The notes under the pieces are model-generated. The model was not told the origin of the DNA. It saw nothing but the letters and a program-made list of their open reading frames with translations, and made no database searches. 64,000 bases of DNA from Aphrocallistes beatrix (lineage: Eukaryota; Porifera; Hexactinellida; Sceptrulophora; Aphrocallistidae): positions 2,542,001-2,606,000 of the forward strand of contig OY725502.1 of the NCBI GenBank assembly GCA_963281255.1. Reading direction: 5' to 3'. This document shows positions 40,176 to 53,334 of the stretch, piece by piece. A program made the position numbers and the translations under genes. The stretch's first letter is position 1. The number at the start of each line of letters is the position of its first letter.

Positions 40176-41948
40176 CTACTTCCAGCACTATCACCAATGC
40201 GAAATTCGACAATAGCTCTATCATGGCCCTTATACACATACTTGTATAGGTATTTAACAGCACTAATGGTAGAGCAAATCTCAATATTTATATGAGCATT
40301 GTATTTCAAAAGTAAATAAGGGTTGTATGGAACAACCCACCTATTGTCCAGCTGAATTCCATTCACAATAACTGTACGGCCGTTGTTTCGACGTTTGTAC
40401 ATAGGATAGCTGTCATTACCGGTTGTGGTAACCTTAGAAAATACTTTGTTGTATTTCTTGCTGCATTTTCCATCGCGCATACAGGCAGCATGTTTCCTTA
40501 ATACGCCGCATGGGCTGTGGATCATGCAGTACTTCACAATATGATAAAGTCTAGGGTTGAGATCCTTGTCAGGAATCTCAGCACAGACTATCTTAGCGTA
40601 CATAGTAGGATCTCTAGGTTTATCCTGATCAGATAGGATGATCAGGATATGTGCATGAGGGAGACTGGAAGTCTGGACGGTCAGTCGCTTTCTGATTCAA
40701 TAAAAGAGCAGAAGAAATCTCTTCCCATTTCGGGTTACATGTAAATGTAATAAATAAATCAGGTTTACCGTATTTCCGTACGATAGACATACTGTCCTGA
40801 TAGAGCTCGAACATCTGTCGAGGACTGCCAGTGAAGGAAGAAGGTAGTATGATCCTCTTTCCATACGCCATAGGATTGACGTCACCTGCGGATACTGCAT
40901 CGGCCAGGCCTTTGTATAGATCCACTCTGATCTTTTCCTGGTTTAACTTTATGTAGTTCAACCTTTGCTGCTCAACCTTAGCGTACATATCCACGATATA
41001 CTGGTGGAACAGTCTGCCAAAGAGATGCAGATGGCTCAGAGAACTCCTCACCATCAGGCGGTAAGAGTAGAACTCCATTGCAGTAACACAGCCTTTCCCG
41101 CTACTGTGGGGAATGCCCAGGTGCCAGCCGTTATCTCCTGAAGGAAACAATAAAACATAATGGAGGCTATCGTATGCACAATTGGTTTCAGTGATACGTT
41201 TTAAACCTCCTGTACGTGCATGTAGCACTATATCCCTGGTTGTCACACCTTCAGTGTAGCCATCTCCAGGCATTATGACTGCTATTTTAGGAGCAGTTGG
41301 AGCGTTATAACGTCTCGGATCTGGTATACCATCAGCTCTGATGGTCATCCTAACGTCTACTCCCCCCTTGTCTCTCATCATATCGACACCTTGTCTGAAG
41401 TGAGAGACGTAGGGGTTTACTTCATGCAGTAAGTTCTGCAGTTGTCGCAGCTCGGGGAGACTCGCATCTCCAAGGTGCCGCTGGCGATTCTCCAGCTCTC
41501 CCTCAGGAGTACCATCATGGATGTAAATTTGTGCAAATGAAGGAGCTTCTCCTACTCGAGGAGTCAGCTGCCCAATGTAATGATGCACAACACCATGGAT
41601 ACGGAATGTGTACACTCCGCGCCTAGCGCTAGCTAGCTCTTTATCGAGATTAACGCCGAGTGAAGCGAACGCTAGAGCCGAGTTATAAGCTCGAATGTGT
41701 TCTCTGAATGCTCTGCCTCGACTGTCAGTAGCCGTCAGCAGATGAATCAGCAGCTCAGGAGGAGAAGGTAAGGCGGGAATAACCACCTTCCCTTGTCCGC
41801 AGCAGATGGAAAACTTGAAGGCATCCTTAGTGCTAGTGGAGAGTTTTTCATTCTCCCAAAATTTAGCATTACAATGTGAACAGTGATATTCCATCCGTCC
41901 AACTGAAAATTCGTCAATAATGTCATCAGAAGTTTCAGTTACTTGCAT
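40176..41948 (-). pseudogene. Helitron N domain and Rep nuclease
   Basis: 41948-40629 (439 residues) carries the N domain: FSVGRMEYHCSHCNAKFW, LLIHLLTATDSRGRAF, EVNPYVSHFRQGVDMM, and PDLFITFTCNPKWEEI. After a frameshift and an apparent loss of about 45 residues, 40650-40176 carries the Rep core: the HUH motif LPHAHILII, ARD-like MIHSPCG, CMRDGKCSKKYNKVF and the two-tyrosine motif KYLYKYVYKGHD. Rep nicks DNA and stays linked through tyrosine. The deletion next to the HUH motif and the later palindromic insertion make it inactive. Confidence 0.9.
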
Positions 41949-41982
41949 AGAACGTGCAATATTAAGAAATGTAAAGTTAGTT

Positions 41983-42515
41983 TTACCTTAGTTTTGCTTC
42001 AGCCGCATAACTTTCTCCAGGGAGCTCTGCTTCTCGAAGCCGCATAGCTCGAAGCCGCATAGCTTTCTCCTTGGAGCTCTGCTTCTCGAAATGAGCAGTC
42101 TGGTATTTCAGCTGCCCTGCAAGCCGTTTAACTTTCCCCTGGGAGCTCTGCATCTCGAAATGAGGAGTCTGGTATTTCAGCTGCCCTGCAAGCCGTTTAA
42201 CTTTCTCCTGGGAGCTCTGCTTATCAAAATGAGCAGTCTGGTATTTCAGCTGCGCTTCAAGCCGTTTAGCTTTCTCCTGGGAGCTCTGCATCTCGCGATA
42301 AGCAGCCTGGTATTCCACCTGCGCGCTTCAAGTCGCTCAGCTTTCTGCTGAGAGCACTGCTTTGCGTAATGAGCAGCCTGGTATTCCATTTGGTGATTAA
42401 GGCGGGTTTCCCTTGCCTCCGAGGTATCACTCAACCGCGCGAATTTCTTACGCTGAGCATCACTATGAAAACGTTTCTCGCAAGAACGTCCACGCTTATT
42501 CTTTAGAAGGGGCAT
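41983..42515 (-). pseudogene. Helitron N-terminal coiled repeats
   Basis: ATG at 42515 gives MPLLKNKRGRSCEKRFHSDA, a basic leader seen in animal Helitron proteins, followed by 23-residue repeats of the type LKYQTAHFEKQSSQEKVKRL (at least four, coded by ~69-base tandem DNA repeats at 42050-42330). The repeats are charged, helical and likely a coiled coil. A 2-base insertion near 42330 and a stop near 41983 separate it from the N domain. Confidence 0.75.
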
Positions 42516-42579
42516 TTCTAAACAAATTGAACATAGAACAAAACAAAATTTTATGATCCATGAGTTAAAGAAAGTCATT

Positions 42580-42948
42580 ATATAAATTATTTAGGACTAT
42601 AGTTCAAGAATTTGGATAATGAATGGAATTATAAAAGGCTGATAATTGATTGGTTCTCACATAAACCAATGAATTTCAATAACAAATACGCAGTTCTTTT
42701 AATTGTATGCATAAGTCACTACCATTTTATTCCAATGTATTTGCATTTTAAAATAACCGAATTTGATTGGTCAGCACATTTTGTCACCTATCTCGGCGAG
42801 GTGTGAACATTTCGCTTAGATCTTCGAACTTAATCCTAGATTCATCATTTGATACCTACATGCCAATTTTCGTATTTCTACGACTTGCCAATTCTTCAAA
42901 CAATTCGGACAAACAAACAAAAAAAAAACAAAAAAAAAAAATCCTAGA
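42580..42948. other. Possible Helitron 5' flank
   Basis: No gene seen. It should contain the promoter and 5' end of the autonomous Helitron, but I could not find a TC start. A poly-A/AAACA run lies at 42905-42945. Confidence 0.3.
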
Positions 42949-43229
42949 GTTTTAATATATAAGATGTATACTAACATACCTCAAATATGATGCAACTATC
43001 ATCAAAAAATGATGACTCATCACTTTGTTATGACGTCATCATTATGCATCAAATTAGATAAATTTTGGTGATTTTTCGTGCGATATCGATTATAACAGTA
43101 GGACAGACGTATTTAGAGATGCTATCTCCCATATAATTAATCAATGGTGACCCCAGGCGCCCGCAGGGCGCCTCTAGCGGACTCAAAGTGTCCGCATGCC
43201 GCACAGCGGAAGCAAGCGAAGCGCGCTTG
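42949..43229 (+). repeat. Non-autonomous Helitron copy, 3' half
   Basis: Starts in a degraded TCCTAGAGTTTTAATA region, then the family body with TGACGTCA near 43033 and the full GC-rich 3' end AAGCGAAGCGCGCTTG followed by host T (43230). Confidence 0.75.
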
Positions 43230-43491
43230 TCAAAAGTATTTTAGCTTGGTCATTCCATGTGAAATCTACCAATTGGACCAACTGTTCCATGTCGAGCATC
43301 TCAGAAATTTTTGAAATTTTGTCTGTAAGGTTCGCATACTAGTGAATGATTATTTGTACAATATCAGCTTTCAATACTTAATGGTTTTATAATTATAACC
43401 ATTTAAAAATTGGACTCCAATGGTTTAGAATTTGTCTATTTGCATTTTAATTTTGCTCTGTATACAGTGTGACAAGATGAAATTGGGAATA
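43230..43491. other. Non-coding stretch, no gene seen
   Basis: AT-rich; nothing recognised. Confidence 0.35.
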
Positions 43492-43679
43492 CAGTCGACT
43501 CCGCTTAATAGGGTCACATCGGTCAGAGGACATTTTTGCCCAATTAAGCGGAGAACCCTATTAACCGAAAGTATTTTGTTTTAGCTTCTATGTGTGTGAA
43601 CTATTCCGGTCCTGCCAAAAGTGGCCCGATTAAGCGGTTGACCCGATTAAACAGTGACCCTATTAAGCGGAGTCGACTG
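43492..43679. mobile_element. pogo-type MITE, 188 bp
   Basis: Complete copy of the family at 8932-9119, opposite inner orientation, TA at 43490-43491 and 43680-43681. Confidence 0.9.
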
Positions 43680-43681
43680 TA

Positions 43682-44177
43682 TTGCTATTTTTGTTATCAC
43701 TTCTAAACTCCCTCTCTTCTATTATTCGTACATATCGAAATTAAAAAATAGTATTAAAATATATATTTTTCAGGTGAAATTTTAGATCTTAAATGATCTA
43801 TATTCCAATATTTTTCTATCAGAGCTTAGTTCCCCTGACATTAACTTAAAACGACAGACAGAGAATTTATACGTTAATTAGACAAGCTCCAAGTTTCCTA
43901 ATTTGACTGTTTCAAATAAATTACACATTCTTAGGCCGCTGCAACAACAGTCTTATTTTATAAATATCGAGTTAAGGTAGTTTGTGGCAAATCTGCATTA
44001 TTTAGTGCTTCTCGAAACGAAGAAAAACCAAAATCAGACACTCTTTCCCTTGACTGGCACAGAGATATTATCTTCATGTAAAAGTCACCCATTTCAGTAT
44101 ATTACGTATGGTCCATCAATAAGACACTCATTAAGAGTCAAAATTTACACCTCTTTAACATTTTGAGATAAAAGTCT
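43682..44177. other. Non-coding stretch, no gene seen
   Basis: AT-rich; short ORFs only, none convincing. Confidence 0.35.
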
Positions 44178-44181
44178 TTAA

Positions 44182-45372
44182 GGTTGGCCTTTCCTATAAT
44201 AGCTAACTTTTGACTTTTTCAACCGATTCATTTAATTTTTTCAGTGCAGATTTGAATCGCAGAGTTATCTGCAAAACTGCATTAATAATAGAAATTACTC
44301 AAACGATAAAAAATTTTTTAAAAAAATTTTGGCAATTTACAGGGAAAAATCGGAAACAATATTCTTACAATCTTTTAGAAACTTTTCAAATTCATTCATA
44401 AATCGATAATCTAACTAATAAACAGACATATTTTTGAAATTTTGAAAATTGTTAAAAATTCACACCAAAACACCCGAGGTATTTTATTTTTAGTAATTTT
44501 GACACTATTTTTTTTATAATTCTCTTTTTATTCCTAATATCAAAATTATGTCTGTTCATTATGTTCTACTCTTCGAGATCTATCAGAAACCGTTGAGTTT
44601 TCGCCCCTAGGTTGAATTTTCAAAAAGTTATCAACTTTATAATTGCTGAAAAAAAAGTCCCAGAAAATAGGTTTAAAAAAATATTTATATATGCCCCTCA
44701 ATATCCATCCGTATATAATTGCTTTAGAATATTAAATAGCATACAAATATCCATATTCGACAACTTATAGCAGTACTAAACTTCAAAATATGGTATATGA
44801 AAAAATTTTACCGTCAAAAGTGTGAATAAGTGGTCATTGATGGCTGGGCCCCCAAAAATAGCTACATTCAATAGTGTCCGCCGGAATCCCAGATCAATAA
44901 CTTTTTTAACCGTGTCAAATCATTATTTGAATCCTCAATTCGTGTCCCTCATTGAATTTCCAGCAATTTGATATATATATTGACCATAGTTAGAGAATCT
45001 TTTGGATGTCCGTGCATAGCAACGGCCAGGAATTTTTTCACATTCCTGGTCGTTGCTAGGGACCCGCAGTCAAAATATTTCTCCGAATGTGTCCAATATA
45101 TATATCAAATTATTGGAAATTTAATGCTGACCATGAATTTAGCATCAAAATTATGATCTGACGTGGTTTAAAGAAGTTATTGATATGAGAGAAAAATGTG
45201 TCCTTCTTTGGGCGACACCAGGTGGTTCAAGTGGCTCTAAGTGGAAAAATATTGGCTTTGAAATTCTGAAAATCGAAATTGAGGTTGAACCCCTTTAGGT
45301 ATCTAAAAATGGTTAAAAAGGTCTTTTGGTTGATTTTTGATAAAAACAAAATTGTCATACGAAAGGCCAACC
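44182..45372. mobile_element. TTAA-flanked element, copy 2
   Basis: 1,191 bases, ends GGTTGGCCTTTCCTAT / complement GAAAGGCCAACC, with TTAA at 44178-44181 and 45373-45376. Continuous where copy 1 is split. No transposase, so it is non-autonomous. A palindromic insert lies at about 44950-45125. Confidence 0.82.
44950..45125. mobile_element. Palindromic insert in TTAA element
   Basis: Arms ATTTCCAGCAATTTGATATA and complement, with an inner second palindrome GCATAGCAACGGCCAGGAAT / ATTCCTGGTCGTTGCTAG. Absent from copy 1 of the element. Confidence 0.75.
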
Positions 45373-45376
45373 TTAA

Positions 45377-45803
45377 GCCCAATGCAACAAATTTTAATGC
45401 AATAATTGAACATACATGATGCAACAATTTTTGTGTGTATATTTCATACAATATTAGTACTCTAAATTAAATTATGAAGGATATAAAGCAACATTATCGA
45501 ATAAAGGCTAAACTCTAATATGATCAATTGCTTGGCTCGGTCAATTGCAAATCAAATTGATAATTATCTCCAATTCTCAGTTGGGATGTGGGACTATGAT
45601 GTGGTAGTTTATCTATTCTGGATTAAAATATTGATGTGTAAAATTTACTTGTTGTATTTGAAGTTTGGGCCTTCTCTTCATATTTATGTAGGGAAAGTTT
45701 CATAGCTCAGATACAATATGTTTTCAAAAATATTCCAAAACTATCTTCTGGCTCTTGGTTTTTAACTTTATCCAGACAGACTATCTTTAACATTCACTGG
45801 TCT
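45377..45803. other. Non-coding stretch, no gene seen
   Basis: AT-rich; nothing recognised. Confidence 0.35.
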
Positions 45804-45811
45804 ATTTAGGT

Positions 45812-47039
<1,228 letters not shown>

Positions 47040-47164
47040 ATTTAGGTAGTCGATAACATGTAATCAGTAACAGGTAAAATAAATTTGACTCCAAAATCGT
47101 TTTCTCCACCTTCAAATTACTCTCTTTGTATGCTTTTTTGCGTATTTGATCCCATGGATCATAA

Positions 47165-47305
47165 TTAGGCGTATATTTTGGGGGGGCTAGGCGGCGCGGC
47201 ATACACCTAACTTAGGCGCGTGGCATACACCTAACTTAGGTGCGTGCCATACGCCTAACTCGCGTGGTTTACGCCTACTTAGGCGCGCCGTATACGCCTA
47301 ACTAA
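47165..47305. repeat. GGCGTATACGCC degenerate tandem array
   Basis: Five units of about 28 bases containing GCGTGGCATACACCTAACTT and variants; each unit is partly palindromic. Related words occur at 53012-53045. Confidence 0.75.
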
Positions 47306-47500
47306 ATTTTTACAATACGTATCATATTTTTCCCTATATTGCAACATAGAAAGAATATATAACTATACGCGTATACAAGTATTTCAGAAGTAAATATTTG
47401 TGAATACTTAATACATGTACTAATTAGGACTAAGTGAATAAGTGTAAGTTGTAAATAGTAACGATAACAACTTCAAATGAGTCTACAATTCGATATATCT

Positions 47501-48280
47501 TCACAATCTCCTAGGACTCATCCGCCAGAGATTTAAAACTTCGTTAATAAACTCATCAAGTGAATTATTTAGTAACAAATGTTGCAAGTTGAAAGGCCAT
47601 TGAATTTCGGAGATCTTAGGAAATTCTGGTCCCTGTTGAGAAATTTTGACAAGATCTGCTACATGGGAGAGCGTGAGAGCAGATCTTGAATCTGAACATA
47701 TTCTGGCAGAATATGAAAAACAGCGTTCAACAGCACAACTACCAAGAGGTAGGATCGACATTAAAGTTGACACACACGAATGTTCTGAGAACATGCCATG
47801 AGTATACTCATCTTGAGAAAGGACCGCCAAAAGTTGAATGAGTTAGAGGTGTCGATTTGAGGTGATAAAGTGATTTGTCTTGAAATATTGCGAGCCTCAT
47901 CCGTTAAAATTTTTTAATCAAAACCTTGTATGTTCAGATATTTGGTCATGTCAGTCCAATCCTTATGGTTGAAAACAACCAATCCAATATTATTTCTGTA
48001 TCAGGCCCGAATTTCCGAGACAACTCAGCAACAAGGTCATTGGTATATTCCTTCAGCTGTTCATCTAATTTGTTTTTTGTTCAACCGCTCACGCCCAATC
48101 TGTTCGATAACCATGTCATTTGTACAAAGCGATTCTATCAGAGATGATACTTTGTGGGCTGTAATAGTTTCAATTCTTGTCTCTTCGTTGACTAGCTGTG
48201 AGAACTCAGCAATGACCTCTCTAGTAGCTACAATGACCATGGTAAGAGTCACCTTTTCGTTTTGAAATCTCTTTGAGAGG
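47501..48280 (-). pseudogene. hAT transposase remnant
   Basis: C-terminal hAT dimerisation segment ILPLGSCAVERCFSYSARIC, ending LNLWRMSPRRL, at 47830-47501. Further upstream on the same strand are pieces LKEYTNDLVAELSRKFGP and VIEQIGRERLNKKQIR (48010-48280) with stops between. From family knowledge this is a hAT of the 'ERxFS' type, distinct from the ZBED element to its left. Ends not found. Confidence 0.65.
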
Positions 48281-48429
48281 ATATTTATCTAGCACTAAAT
48301 CGAGATAAACAAAGGTGATTATCATCCTTTTCGAAAGTATAGCATTCAACAGGCAGTATAACATAAATCATGGCTATTAGGACGCATTTGATATCTCCAG
48401 CTTGCTATAATTATTCTTGAAAACGATTT

Positions 48430-50285
48430 ATGTGCATATCTTCGCCAGGCCACTTCTTGCTTTAGTACAAGTGAAAGAAATGTTATTGTTCAAATGGATG
48501 AAATTCATGTTAGATTTGATATTTCATATAAAGGGGGGGGAATATTTATCCTAATTTAACTCCGATCCAACGAGAACTGTATTCGCTGTTATGGTGTCTA
48601 GTTTACATAAAAATGGTTTTGCATCTCTCGCTTAAAACCTTGTGCATCTATCTCTGCTGAAACTATATTCCCAATCAGGGTTTCATACAGAGGGGGGTGG
48701 CCCTGGGATTTCCCACCCCCCAGCCAAAGTTTCCCCCCCCAGGACAATATCAACAATCTTGAACATGTGGAGGTGGTTTTGGAAGCAGATCATCCATGGC
48801 AGCAATTCCTGGATTTTGAGAGGAGGGTGGAGAATGACTTCCACTTGATAGTTGTGATAGCTCTTCAGATGCACCTTTATCTATATCCATTTCACTTGGA
48901 GTGTCTTCATGTGGCCGCTTTTGTGAAATGAATCGCCTGATATCCATATATACAATACTTGTAGGTTTACTCAGATCTAAATCTAGAGATCTTAAAAATC
49001 TAAAGATATGTAGGTTAAATGACAAGAATGGTTGTAAATCGATATTTAAGCGTCAATGATTCAAAAAAAATCCTCCCCCCCCAGAAAAAAATCCTGTATG
49101 AAACCCTGCCAATCATAAAATCTTGCATAATCGATATCGAGCATTGCGATCTAAGGGTGTAAATCATTTCAACTGATAATTATCCTTCAAATGTGAATTT
49201 GTTTAAACTGTTTTCTCCGAATGGAAAGTTAGTGACTAATGTACCTCACCCATTTGACAACTGTAGAATTCTCGTAATAACTGGTTAAACCAAAAAGATT
49301 ATGATAAAACGTTTTATCTTCCGAATTTGGTAAATTTTAAAGCTGATTATACCGATTATCCACTTAAATTTGGTAGTCCATCATTTCAAGATGTACGTCA
49401 ATTATATAATACTGAAAGAGCAAGTTTAGCCAAGTTACCATCTCATTTGACTATGAAAGCATGCTTTCCATCTAACATAGAGCGTCTGGTGTTGAAAGTC
49501 GTTAACGAATTAACTCTTCTGCACTAACAATCTAGAACGAATTGCGTGCCCCAGAATTTAGAAATAATACACCTGAGTTTGTTGACATCCTTCTTACTGT
49601 TTGGAAATTATTTAACATTAATACACCATTTAAAGGAATACGTTTGAACGATCATTTCTTTGAACCTTTGACTTTTAATGACGAACGGTTTTTATTCTGG
49701 ACTCGTGTAGTTTTCTGGTTAGATGCCTGGCCAGCTATAACAGAAAAAAATTGGAAATTGAGTAAACAAACATACACTAGTTTTATGCATGCTTGTATTG
49801 CACTACCACAAATTGCTAACCATCTGACTAACTCTAGTGTTTTATCCTTTGTCCTATTTTTTACAAACAGATCCATTGTTAACACCATTTCGGGCTATAT
49901 CATATGATGTCAGGTTCATTTCTTCTTGATTTAGCCTCGGATTCTGAGTTTAAACTCTGCAGTTAACATATCGTGGGGGACTTACTACTAGTGCCCATCT
50001 GAGCCTGTTTTGAATTCTATTCTTGTTTTATGAAATACATTTTATGCCATCGAAAATGATAAAGTGCTGTTGGCAAAGCTAGTAAGTGGACCTTCTAGAA
50101 AAATATTAGTTGAACTCACATTGATGTACTTGGAAGATAGTGATAATCGTGATACGAATATTTGGAAGTCTAATTGTGTTAACTGTGAAGTATACAATTG
50201 GAGATCTTACAGAAACTTGTTTTTACCTCATCGAATTGCTTTCTCGCAAATAAAGTCAAGAATTATAATTCTCTAGTTCTTTCGA
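48430..50285 (+). pseudogene. P-element-like transposase, copy 1
   Basis: Pieces in order: VQMDEIHVRFDISYKGG (first catalytic Asp), TRTVFAVMVSSLHKNGFASL, then, past a hAT MITE, STDNYPSNVNLFKLFSPNG (second Asp), FKADYTDYPLKFGSPSFQDV, FPSNIERLVLKVVNEL, and FVDILLTVWKLFNINTPFKG with IRLNDHFFEPLTF. These are the signature segments of P/THAP9-type transposases. Several stops and frame changes; the THAP domain is missing. Its right part to 50285 is weakly recognisable. Confidence 0.82.
48676..49108 (-). mobile_element. hAT-type MITE in the P-like copy
   Basis: Ends CAGGGTTTCATACAG and its complement, flanked by CCAAT (48671-48675, 49109-49113). On the minus strand it holds an ORF fragment, MDIRRFISQKRPHEDTPSEM, like the N-terminus of hAT transposases, so it seems to be a deletion product of a larger element. 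A 5-base flank is short for hAT. Confidence 0.7.
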
Positions 50286-50769
50286 AAGTTGTAGAAAACG
50301 TAAATTAAAGAAATTTTCTTAATTATCAGTTTACTTCTGTATTTCCAACAATGTTTATTTATATTACTTTGTTAATTCTTATTTCAATTAAGTTGTTTCT
50401 CGGTGCCATCGATTCATCTATTATAAACAGCATGTCTATTAGTGCTAGCTCGAGTCCGGATGAGGAGAGAGAATGAGAGAGTTATTATTTCTGTTGTGTG
50501 TTATATTTCTACTAATTATGTTATAGAATGTACAGTTTGTATGTGCTATTAATATTAAATTATGATATCCAATCACCATTTTCACTATATGATAATTTTA
50601 ACCACAGGGTAGCAGGGCAGGACTTTTTGGGAATACTAGAGATGCATAGTTAACTTAATAGCTCAATTCACTGGATTTTATAAAATAAAATTTCCCATCT
50701 TGTTATTCATCCATGGTACATTTACAGTCAGGCCTCTTATTAAGTAGGCTATGGCTATACGTACAACTT
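50286..50769. other. Non-coding stretch, no gene seen
   Basis: AT-rich. A CAGTCAGGCCT..TTAAGTAGGCTATG word at 50731-50755 recurs at 52074-52100 in the same direction. Confidence 0.4.
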
Positions 50770-51000
50770 ATTTTATAATTCTAATAAAAAAATAGAATTA
50801 TTAAAAGGATTTTCTGAAGGAAAAGCGATCAAACTAGTTCAAATTGCACCTACTCGATGGCTTTCACATGGTAATGCACTGAAGCGCCTACTAAAGATGT
50901 ACATTGCTATTGCAAAAACATTGGATTTCATTCAGTGCAACAGTAATTACAATGTAGACGATAGAACAAGAGGTATGGGATATTATTTCGTCGTCAATTA
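50770..51000 (+). pseudogene. hAT-like fragment
   Basis: Plus-strand frame AIKLVQIAPTRWLSHGNALK then RLLKMYIAIAKTLDFI. TRWLSHGNA is a recurrent motif of the hAT catalytic region in ZNF862-like proteins. Nothing else of the element is recognisable here. Confidence 0.6.
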
Positions 51001-51175
51001 TTGGGGATAAATTTATTCTCTAATTAACAGAGGATGAATTGCAAACGTGCTAATTCTGAGCTATCACTATCAAGTTCATTATCATGAAGTAAATCATTGG
51101 TGACTTCCTTGATATACTCTTTGGCTCGGGGTATATGAAATGACTGCTTAGTGTTTTCAGAATTAAATTCGTGTT

Positions 51176-51830
51176 CTAAAGCAAGTTCCTGCAAAACAGA
51201 TTCAATTTGTCGGATGTCATTAATTGCAGCAATGGAAACGGGAATGTTTTGACCATAAATAGATAGGAATTGATTTCAAGGTACAAATTCACAGACATAT
51301 TTCTTTCAGTCATCTTAACAAGAGCGAACGTGATGTTATTTTCATCACGAAACCATACAAACCAACTATTAGGTAGTGAAATCAAAGTTAACCTATCTTT
51401 CAAGTCATTTAGAGAGTTGACGATAAACTTCATTTTCTCCTCATTCTCGGATCTCAAACTAAGCTGCAGGGTTTGGTTCATCAAATCTTCTTATTTTCCA
51501 TCGTATGATTAGCGAGTCCGTTTGGTAGATCTAGTTGAGTAGTAAGCTGGACAGCCAGGTAGTAGACTTTGAACAGTACCTTCCTTCAGCATTGGCTTCA
51601 CGCGCTGTACTTCAGCAAAAGTACCATTTCTTTTTGGCACTTTGAAAGTGAAGTCTATATCTTCTTTCTGAAAATGCTTGATGCATACATAAACAGCCTT
51701 GAGGTCACCTATATCCTCACGTGTCCAGGGATATTTCAGGTCCGGTGGACTTTCAGGCATCTAAATCCGATCACCAACGTTGTAGTTACTCTTGCATCCA
51801 AGGAAAACAAGAGTTTGGCATGTCGGAATG
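51176..51830 (-). pseudogene. THAP/P-element N-terminal fragment
   Basis: Minus-strand: LVFLGCKSNYNVGDRI near 51800 (first Cys region of THAP), then after a stop DLKYPWTREDIGDLKAVYVC with IKHFQKEDI (the Cys-x2-His part), a basic tail, and further down WFVWFRDENNITFALVKMTE, which suits the region between THAP and the catalytic core. A frameshift splits the THAP domain. No catalytic core is left. Confidence 0.6.
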
Positions 51831-51841
51831 AGTCGGAATGA

Positions 51842-52421
51842 GAGAAGCCAATATTAATTAAAAGAGCAGAGGGAGATTCAAAGTAAGCGAATAGTATTTG
51901 TAATATAATAGTTTTGAATAATATGTGATCAATGATAGTACTTGTATTTATTCAAATAATATTTACAATATAAATATTGTTCATTATTATAATATTTTCG
52001 ATATTAAATATTATAGTTTGATAAATATAACCATCTTGTCTTTCATCCTTGGTTCATAATTTCTAAGTTACTGTCAGGCCTTATAATAAGTAGGCTATGC
52101 AATAGCATTAGTACTTTGCACGGGTATACATTGTATCAGTTCTTCTATTGGTCAAATGTGACCAGATGAATGAATCTGGCATATATTCCCAACAACGACT
52201 GTCCATGAAGAGAGGTTTCGTCTGCCCATGGAATAGGGAAATTGATTGTTTGATTAGATTTGAAGATAGTGGACACAAGCTCAAAAAATTATGTCACTGT
52301 TACTTTTGAGCGATAAGTAGCTGTTATAGCACGGGTCTGTGAAAAGTGGCAAAGGTCTTCATCATACAAAAATTAGACTAATAGTAAGTCTCTCGAAATT
52401 AGTTGTGTGGGCTATTTCATT
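51842..52421. other. Non-coding stretch, no gene seen
   Basis: AT-rich; second copy of the TCAGGCCTTATAATAAGTAG word at 52076. Confidence 0.35.
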
Positions 52422-52839
52422 TTAAAATAACCAATAAGCAGCTCTCATGTGCTTTTTAACATACGCATTCGTATCTTCATCTTTCTTTGCCTTCTGGATA
52501 ATCGCCCTTACGGGCATCGTGTCAATGGGTGCTCTTTTTTCACCTCGCAATAGTTTCGCATATTCAATCGACTGAAGATGACACGCTTGTTTGAAGGTAC
52601 TTCTGCCTTCCTTCAGCATTCTTTGCTACTCTTTTAGTGATGAAAAATTCGTCCTTATTGTTGAAGCGTATACTGCGAATTAGAGCTGGAATAAGTTTGC
52701 ATTCTTTACAATAGTATAACCCATCTGCTTCTTCTACCCAGGGGTAACGTTCCTTCACAGGCGCAGTCTTTTTCTTTTTGGTCAACTTCCCCGAGAAAGT
52801 TGGAGAATTGGGGTCTTCATTCTCAGACATTAATATCAA
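52422..52839 (-). pseudogene. Unknown transposon-like ORF, N-terminal part
   Basis: Two adjacent frames: 52839-52564 reads KERYPWVEEADGLYYCKECK, with a possible CxxC half-finger, and 52619-52422 reads TFKQACHLQSIEYAKLLRGE and DEDTNAYVKKHMRAAYWL. The layout (aromatic W..C..C start, later 'TNAYVKKHMRAAYWL' helix) resembles the start of ZNF862/hAT-type proteins, which would fit the fragment at 50770 on the opposite strand only as a rearrangement. Family not certain. Confidence 0.45.
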
Positions 52840-53329
52840 TTATTGCTAATAATTTTTTGCATATAATAAAGTTGAAGGTTTGACGATATGAATTAATATT
52901 CGGATTCCTGTTGACTTGATTAGCATGTATTTCTAGAAGAATTGGTTGATTTTAAAAACTAATATAGAGTTCCATTAAAATACTATATAATAATGCAGAG
53001 TCTAGGCGCGTAGAAAAATGGTGTCGTCCATTTAGGCGTATGACTTTGGAAAGCTGGATGAAACCCTGCTACTGAGCATAAGATTTGCCACCATGGATTA
53101 CTTGAAATGGATCTTTTAATATACCCATAACTGTAACATATATTAATATCATTACGTAGAATTATGTACTCGTATTTTTGTGTTTTTACTAGCGCTTCTT
53201 TATGATCTTAGTCGTAACGTCACCCACTATAATATTATTATTACTTTATTATTTTCCCAAACATCTATTAGTATTTAAATTGTTAGTTTTAATTAACTAT
53301 TTAATTTTCTTACTGATTTCTTAGATGCC
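52840..53329. other. Non-coding stretch, no gene seen
   Basis: ATGAAACCCTG at 53059-53069 matches the end of the hAT-type MITE at 48676, so an element end probably lies here. The partner end was not found. Confidence 0.4.
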
Positions 53330-53334
53330 TAATT

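Larger units (their letters stand above)
36770..42515 (-). mobile_element. Autonomous Helitron, decayed
   Basis: Minus-strand coding in the order N-terminal coiled repeats, Helitron N domain, Rep (HUH) nuclease, PIF1-like helicase, then an OTU protease ORF. This is the gene content of animal rolling-circle Helitrons. At least five frameshifts or stops and one palindromic insertion (39853-40172) break it. The exact ends were not found, so the boundaries given are those of coding DNA. Confidence 0.9.

Noticed and set aside
50731..52100. Direct repeat TCAGGCCT..TTAAGTAGGCTATG as LTRs or target duplications
   Set aside because: Only about 28 bases long, imperfect, and the DNA between holds fragments of different families in both directions.
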